From positions 1 through 11,574 of the forward strand of contig NQJG01000015.1 of assembly GCA_002256465.1 (NCBI GenBank): a DNA stretch of 11,574 nucleotides, given 5' to 3'. Under the pieces are notes generated by a model. The model worked only from the letters and a program-made list of their open reading frames with translations, was not told the DNA's origin and did not search any database. The position numbers and the translations under genes were made by a program. Source of the DNA: Methylococcaceae bacterium NSP1-1. Lineage in GTDB: Bacteria > Pseudomonadota > Gammaproteobacteria > Methylococcales > Methylomonadaceae. Positions 7,753 through 11,574 of the stretch are shown one piece after another (positions within the stretch are counted from its first letter, which is position 1; every line of letters starts with the position of its first letter).

Positions 7753-9345
7753 TTAATAATCCCGTTTCCAGGGCAGCATTAACCGGAAGTTTTGCCACCT
7801 TTGCGTTAAATCGAAGGCCGAATATTCACGGAAAGCCTGTAAAGCCAGCCAGTTGCGCCGGATGCGCTGGTACAGCGTACCGGCCCCATAGACGAAATCC
7901 ATATAGCCTTTAAATTGTTCATAGCGCTGATCCGTGTAAGGAAACCAGTTCGGTTCCTTAGATAATTGACTGCGGCTGGTTAAGCCGGAAACCGGATAGG
8001 TGAACTGCCGCAAACCTTCGGCGCCGTGATAACGGCCGAAACCGCTTTTTTTGACGCCGCCGAACGGCAACCCAGGATGTCCGACATTTTTGATGACATC
8101 GTTAATCACCCAATTGCCTGTCTGCAATTGTCGCGCGACTCTTTTCGCTTTGTCGAAGTCTTCGCTCCAGATACTCGCGTTCAATCCGTAATCGTTGTCA
8201 TTGGCTAACTGCACCACATCTGCTTCGGTCTTAAACGGCATGACCGGTAACAGCGGCCCAAACGTTTCCTCGCGCATGATTCGCATGCCGTGATGTACAT
8301 TCCAAATCACGACAGGCTTGACATAATTGCCCTGCCGCTCCAACGGGCCGGAAGCTTTCGCTCCCTGGGCCAGGGCGTCCTGATAATGCGCCTCGATGAT
8401 GGCGAATTGCCGTGGCGAAGTCATAGCGCCCAGATCACCCTCGGGGCCGTGGCCGACTTTCAGTTGAGCGGTGCCTTCCACTAAGCTGTCGACAAAAGTT
8501 TCATAACAGTCTTGCTGCACAAACAGGCGCTCAACCGAAATACACACCTGCCCGCTGTTGCTAAACGCGCCGTATAACGCCGCGTCGCGGGCGCGCTCCA
8601 ATTGGGCATCCGCGAACACCAGCATCGGGTCCTTGCCGCCCAGTTCGAGTATCACCGGAATAGGATGTAGGGCTGCACGTTGCATGACGGCTCGTCCGGT
8701 CGCGAGCCCGCCGGTAAAAAATACCAGATCTGGGCCCGCATCGATAAGCTGCTCGCCGCTGTGTCCATCGCCGACGAACCACTGTACTAGACCCGCAGGC
8801 AGCTTCAGTTTGCCGAAAAGATCAACAATCAGTTGCCCGACCGGCAGGCTTAATTCCGATGTTTTAAGGATAACTGCGTTGCCCGCAAACAGCGCGCTTA
8901 GCATCGGCGCCACGGAAAGCTGAAACGGGTAATTCCACGGTGAAATAACCGCGACGACGCCGTAAGGACGGCGCTCGATAACCGCAGTGGCTCCGGGAAA
9001 AGCGAACGGCGAAGTCGGGACTCCTTGGTCATTCAAGATGCGGCCGGCGTGCTTCTGGTAATAATGGATTAAATCAAGCACCGGATAAATTTCCCCTAAC
9101 AAGGCTTCAGTGCGCACCTTGCCGGTTGTTTGCATGATGATTTCGACAATCGCATCCAGTTCGCGGAGCAGAATGGGGCCTAACTGCGCCAGTATTTTTG
9201 CCCGCGTTGCAATCTCATGGCTTGTCCATAATTCGGCTGCAGCGCGCGCCATTTTAATTTGACGCTCGATGGAAGCGGGAGTGCCGGTTTCGTAATCGCC
9301 CAGAACACGACCATCGATAGGTGAAACGGCTTGCAGCATAGTCAT
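7753..9345 (-). CDS. ald: Aldehyde dehydrogenase, putative 4,4'-diapolycopenal dehydrogenase
   Basis: A 530-residue NAD(P)-dependent aldehyde dehydrogenase. In the Methylomonas C30 cluster the gene in this position oxidises carotenoid terminal aldehydes, made by CrtNb, to carboxylic acids. Catalytic features are complete: oxyanion Asn138 in SPWNYP; Lys161 in ILKTSE; FFTGG near 209-213 of the cofactor site; general-base Glu234 in LELGGKDP; nucleophile Cys268 in NSGQVCISVER; and Glu360 in REETFGP. The usual fold ends near residue 455 (GLRQFTYPVSG). About 75 more residues follow, rich in aromatic and basic residues, possibly for membrane or partner contact. Start ATG at 9345, 3 bp after the crtN stop; a second ATG two codons on is also possible. 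It abuts crtNb with no gap. Function is inferred from context; the fold alone would not reveal the substrate. Confidence 0.87.
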   Translation of the reverse strand: MTMLQAVSPIDGRVLGDYETGTPASIERQIKMARAAAELWTSHEIATRAKILAQLGPILLRELDAIVEIIMQTTGKVRTEALLGEIYPVLDLIHYYQKHAGRILNDQGVPTSPFAFPGATAVIERRPYGVVAVISPWNYPFQLSVAPMLSALFAGNAVILKTSELSLPVGQLIVDLFGKLKLPAGLVQWFVGDGHSGEQLIDAGPDLVFFTGGLATGRAVMQRAALHPIPVILELGGKDPMLVFADAQLERARDAALYGAFSNSGQVCISVERLFVQQDCYETFVDSLVEGTAQLKVGHGPEGDLGAMTSPRQFAIIEAHYQDALAQGAKASGPLERQGNYVKPVVIWNVHHGMRIMREETFGPLLPVMPFKTEADVVQLANDNDYGLNASIWSEDFDKAKRVARQLQTGNWVINDVIKNVGHPGLPFGGVKKSGFGRYHGAEGLRQFTYPVSGLTSRSQLSKEPNWFPYTDQRYEQFKGYMDFVYGAGTLYQRIRRNWLALQAFREYSAFDLTQRWQNFRLMLPWKRDY

Positions 9346-9348
9346 CGA

Positions 9349-10782
9349 TTAAACCTCGGCTTTTTTTAGCCAGGTACTTTGCTTAATGTCTTTAAAGGTA
9401 ATCCTGTGTTTTCGCGAAATTAGATTGGACGATATCCGCGCCGATTCGTAAATGGTCGGCAGACCGCTGCCGGGTGCCCCTTTATAGATATGCTCGTCGC
9501 TTTCCCAGGTTTCAGGAGTGATGATTTTTTCGCACTCAATATGTTCACGAATATCGGTCAGACCCAGGCGCGCGCCCAGCATATCCAAAACCTGTTCGCG
9601 CACTTTTTCGCAATGCGACGACCAATCGAGACCGCTGTCATTATTCGGCATCGGCACCAAAACATACAGTGTCGATTTGCCGGCCGGCGCCAGGGAGGCG
9701 TCCGAAACCGACGCGTTTTGCACATAAAAAGAAAAATCCTCGGACAGCTTCTTGTTGCTGAAAATATTGCTGATATTGGTATGGTAGTCTTTGGCAAAGA
9801 CGATGGAATGATGGGGAATATCGTAAACCTTGTCCAAGCCGAGATAGAGCATGAAGGTCGAACAAGAATACTCACGCTTGGCTAGCTGCTCATGATCATA
9901 TTTGCGCAATTGCCCGGGTTCGACGAGATGGGTCATGGCATGGGCAAAATCGGCATTCACAATAACCTCGTCACTGCGGACTTCCTCGCCGCTCACCAGT
10001 TTCACGCCTTTGACACTGTCGTTCTCGATGATCAGCGACTGGACCGGGCTGTCGGTATGCACGCTGCCTCCCGACTCTTTTATCACCTCTGCCATGGCTG
10101 CCGAAATACGGTTTAAGCCGCCGACGACATGATAGATACCGTAGTCATGTTCAAGATAAGGCAGCATGGTAAAGAGTGCGGGACAGTCCCAGGGCGACAT
10201 GCCCAGGTATTTCGATTGAAAAGAGAAGGCCAGGCGCATTTTTTCCTGATTAAAATATTGGCCCAGATTGGAAAATACGCTTTTAGGCAAGGCCAGCCAA
10301 GGCAGCGCACGAATCAGATCCCATGATAAAAACGAGGAAAGCGACGAGTAATCGCGGGTAATGCAGGGATAAAGACGGTTGAACCGGTTTCTTTCATTGC
10401 TGATAAAACGATCGTAACCCTCCTCGCCCTCGGAAAACACGCGCTTTAATTCCGCATTCATTTTATCCCGGTCGGAAGACACCATTAATTCGCTATCCTC
10501 GTAAACCAGGCGATACATGGGGTCCAGACGCATAAATTCGAGATAATCTTCACTGCGTCGTCCGCACAGTTCGAACATTTCATCCAGGACGCCCTTCATC
10601 AGCAAAAAGGTCGGGCCAGTATCGAAGGTATAGCCGTCCATTCGAATGGCCCGATTGCGACCACCGACCACATGGTTTTTATCGAAAATGGAAACTTTGA
10701 AGCCGCGATGACTCAACAACATACCGGCGCATAATCCGCCCGGCCCTGCGCCAACGATGATAATGTGTTTTGAATTGGGCAT
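9349..10782 (-). CDS. crtN: 4,4'-diapophytoene desaturase (CrtN), with apparent internal in-frame deletion
   Basis: An FAD-dependent desaturase of the CrtI/CrtN family, first gene of the operon, expected to convert 4,4'-diapophytoene stepwise to diapolycopene at the membrane. The N-terminus has HIIIVGAGPGGLCAG (GAGPGG at 11-16), FDKNHVVGGRN and DGYTFDTGPTF, then SPWDCPALFTMLPYLEHDYG and YHVVGGLNRI. At 477 residues it is short for the family (usually about 490-515). The shortfall is local: HIYKGA (431-436) runs straight into PGSGLPTIYESARIS. Aligning IYKGA with IYGVV of the downstream paralogue CrtNb shows about 29 residues missing, including the strand and glycines before the His-Pro-Gly of the FAD-binding signature. 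The frame stays open to TAA 9349-9351. The product may be inactive, or the sequence may hold an error. Start ATG at 10782 has only a distant AAGG upstream. Confidence 0.85.
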   Translation of the reverse strand: MPNSKHIIIVGAGPGGLCAGMLLSHRGFKVSIFDKNHVVGGRNRAIRMDGYTFDTGPTFLLMKGVLDEMFELCGRRSEDYLEFMRLDPMYRLVYEDSELMVSSDRDKMNAELKRVFSEGEEGYDRFISNERNRFNRLYPCITRDYSSLSSFLSWDLIRALPWLALPKSVFSNLGQYFNQEKMRLAFSFQSKYLGMSPWDCPALFTMLPYLEHDYGIYHVVGGLNRISAAMAEVIKESGGSVHTDSPVQSLIIENDSVKGVKLVSGEEVRSDEVIVNADFAHAMTHLVEPGQLRKYDHEQLAKREYSCSTFMLYLGLDKVYDIPHHSIVFAKDYHTNISNIFSNKKLSEDFSFYVQNASVSDASLAPAGKSTLYVLVPMPNNDSGLDWSSHCEKVREQVLDMLGARLGLTDIREHIECEKIITPETWESDEHIYKGAPGSGLPTIYESARISSNLISRKHRITFKDIKQSTWLKKAEV

Positions 10783-10876
10783 GATAATTTGCTAATACCT
10801 TAAGTTGCCAAAACGTTTAATAACCCAACAATGTAACAGCAAAATAGTAAAAAAAACACGTATTGATGAAATAAAA

Positions 10877-10882
10877 ATTATA
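10877..10882 (-). promoter_or_regulatory. Putative -10 box (TATAAT) of the crt operon
   Basis: Read on the minus strand, a perfect TATAAT lies 94 bases before the crtN ATG, predicting a start near 10870 and a leader of roughly 88 bases. The region 16-18 bp upstream (ATCAAT/CATCAA) is a poor -35 match, so an activator may be needed or the box may be fortuitous. The 10783-10870 leader is AT-rich, with a run of eight T's on the minus strand, and shows no riboswitch I recognise. Confidence 0.45.
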
Positions 10883-10914
10883 CCTTGATGGGGACCAAAT
10901 TGATGAGAGGGTGA

Positions 10915-11160
10915 TTTCAACTCATAAATGCAATGTAGTGACTCAACAAAAATGTTATCCAGTGCTCGACATCATTCATTCATACCGATCGTAATGTCGT
11001 TTTTTGGGATCAATACGCCTGCAAAGCAATCACTCGTTAACTGTGATCCCTGACCAGAATTAAAAATCTCCGGTCGGCCATAGGCTTTAATGACTTCTTC
11101 CAAGCAGTCCACGCAAAATCCAGCATCCATTGTATTGAACAGGCGGATGTCCATCACTGG
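10915..11160 (-). pseudogene. IS3-family transposase (OrfB) remnant
   Basis: The minus strand encodes a fragment of the DDE integrase core of IS3-type transposases. It reads LFNTMDAGFCVDCLEEVIKA, YGRPEIFNSGQGSQLTS and, after an in-frame TGA (10972-10974), CRALDNIFVESL. In active relatives the corresponding parts read NTMDAGFC, IFNTDQGSQFTS and GRALDNIFVERL. The second catalytic Asp of the DDE triad is therefore replaced by Gly, and TGA replaces a Gly codon. Neither the N-terminal half, OrfA, nor terminal inverted repeats are visible, so only part of an old insertion remains. Edges are approximate: the match fades before the crtN -10 box on one side and near 11160 on the other. Nothing here could be mobile. 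Confidence 0.78.
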
Positions 11161-11323
11161 CAGCTTCTGAATGACTGCTTTTCAAGGTTAACCAGCCGTT
11201 CATTGGAAACCTTTGCCTGTCTGTTCATGGCCGATTTGAGCCAATCAATTCTAGTAAACCACAGTGTAAGTGAAATTTTCAACTTATTTCTGAACATGCC
11301 AGATCAAGTACAGAGTTTTAAAT
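11161..11323. other. Short spacer between IS3 remnant and egtD 3' end
   Basis: About 160 bp. I see no recognisable gene and no hairpin with a T-run that would terminate the minus-strand egtD-type gene. One minus-strand frame reads a short charged stretch, but I cannot tie it to OrfA or any other family. Confidence 0.4.
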
Positions 11324-11574
11324 CTAATCTACTTTGCTATAAGTTTGCAAATAATGGATGCTGAATAAATCATCCGGGTCGGTCCAGACTTTAACGGGGT
11401 GAAAACCGGCGCGCAAGGCGAGGCTATGAAATCCGGCTATGCTGTATTTGTGGGAGTTTTCAGTGTGTATGGTTTCCCCTGCGTTAAAGTGAATCAGCTC
11501 ACCCGCGATCCTGATGACCTGTTTCCTGTCACTCACCAGATGCATTTCGATACGATCGAGTTCCCTGTTATAAA
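11324..11574 (-). CDS. egtD: L-histidine N-alpha-methyltransferase (EgtD type), C-terminal part
   Basis: The gene runs off the right edge of the window; its last 82 codons are visible, ending in TAG at 11324-11326. EgtD trimethylates histidine to hercynine with S-adenosylmethionine, the first step of ergothioneine synthesis in the cytoplasm. The fragment reads YNRELDRIEMHLVSDRKQ, then FNAGETIHTENSHKYS, then WTDPDDLFSIHYL. These match the family's conserved C-terminus: the RIEMHL strand, the G-E-x-I-x-T-E-x-S-x-K-Y segment that shapes the histidine pocket, and the closing WTDP. The in-frame ATG at 11545 is an internal Met, not the start. It is transcribed toward the crt operon. An EgtB-type partner would be expected upstream, beyond the window. 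The SAM-binding domain is not visible, so integrity cannot be judged. Confidence 0.85.
   Translation of the reverse strand, partial: YNRELDRIEMHLVSDRKQVIRIAGELIHFNAGETIHTENSHKYSIAGFHSLALRAGFHPVKVWTDPDDLFSIHYLQTYSKVD

Noticed and set aside
1..11574. CRISPR array, tRNA, rRNA or an obvious defence system
   Set aside because: No regularly spaced direct repeats, no tRNA cloverleaf or rRNA signature, and no nuclease, helicase or toxin-antitoxin gene was seen on either strand.

Overview
The window looks like chromosomal DNA of a gammaproteobacterial methanotroph or a close relative (Methylococcaceae/Methylomonas type). This rests mainly on the minus-strand operon crtN - aldehyde dehydrogenase - crtNb, which matches the C30 carotenoid cluster known from Methylomonas. 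The other genes are common in Proteobacteria. Host identity is therefore an inference with moderate confidence. Base composition is mixed, with GC-richer genes and AT-richer spacers.

Layout, left to right. Positions 1-832 hold a broken alkA-type DNA glycosylase (+), with one in-frame stop and two one-base frameshifts. A spacer of about 610 bp follows, with two consecutive inverted repeats but no convincing gene. A small membrane methyltransferase of the isoprenylcysteine carboxyl methyltransferase type (1444-2016, -) is divergent, across about 90 bp, from a two-gene ABC module (+). That module is a LolD/MacB-type ATPase (2108-2821) overlapping by 4 bp a large double-FtsX permease (2818-5232). 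Next come an AT-rich spacer and the decayed 3' part of a CapA-family gene (about 5718-6116), then a REP-like hairpin repeat (6124-6204).

The carotenoid operon occupies 6241-10782 on the minus strand, with gaps of 3 and 0 bp between genes. By family knowledge, CrtN desaturates a C30 diapocarotene, CrtNb oxidises its terminal methyl groups to aldehydes, and the dehydrogenase turns the aldehydes into acids. The squalene/diapophytoene-forming enzymes are not in the window. Upstream of the operon lies a perfect TATAAT box, and just beyond it a decayed IS3-family transposase fragment. The window ends in the 3' part of an egtD-type histidine methyltransferase (-) of ergothioneine synthesis.

The main point of interest is that crtN appears to carry an in-frame deletion of about 30 codons. 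It removes the C-terminal dinucleotide-binding signature that its paralogue crtNb, two genes away, still has. With the alkA, capA and IS3 remnants, this suggests a locus under decay, or a sequence with errors. I found no CRISPR array, tRNA, rRNA or convincing new multi-gene system.
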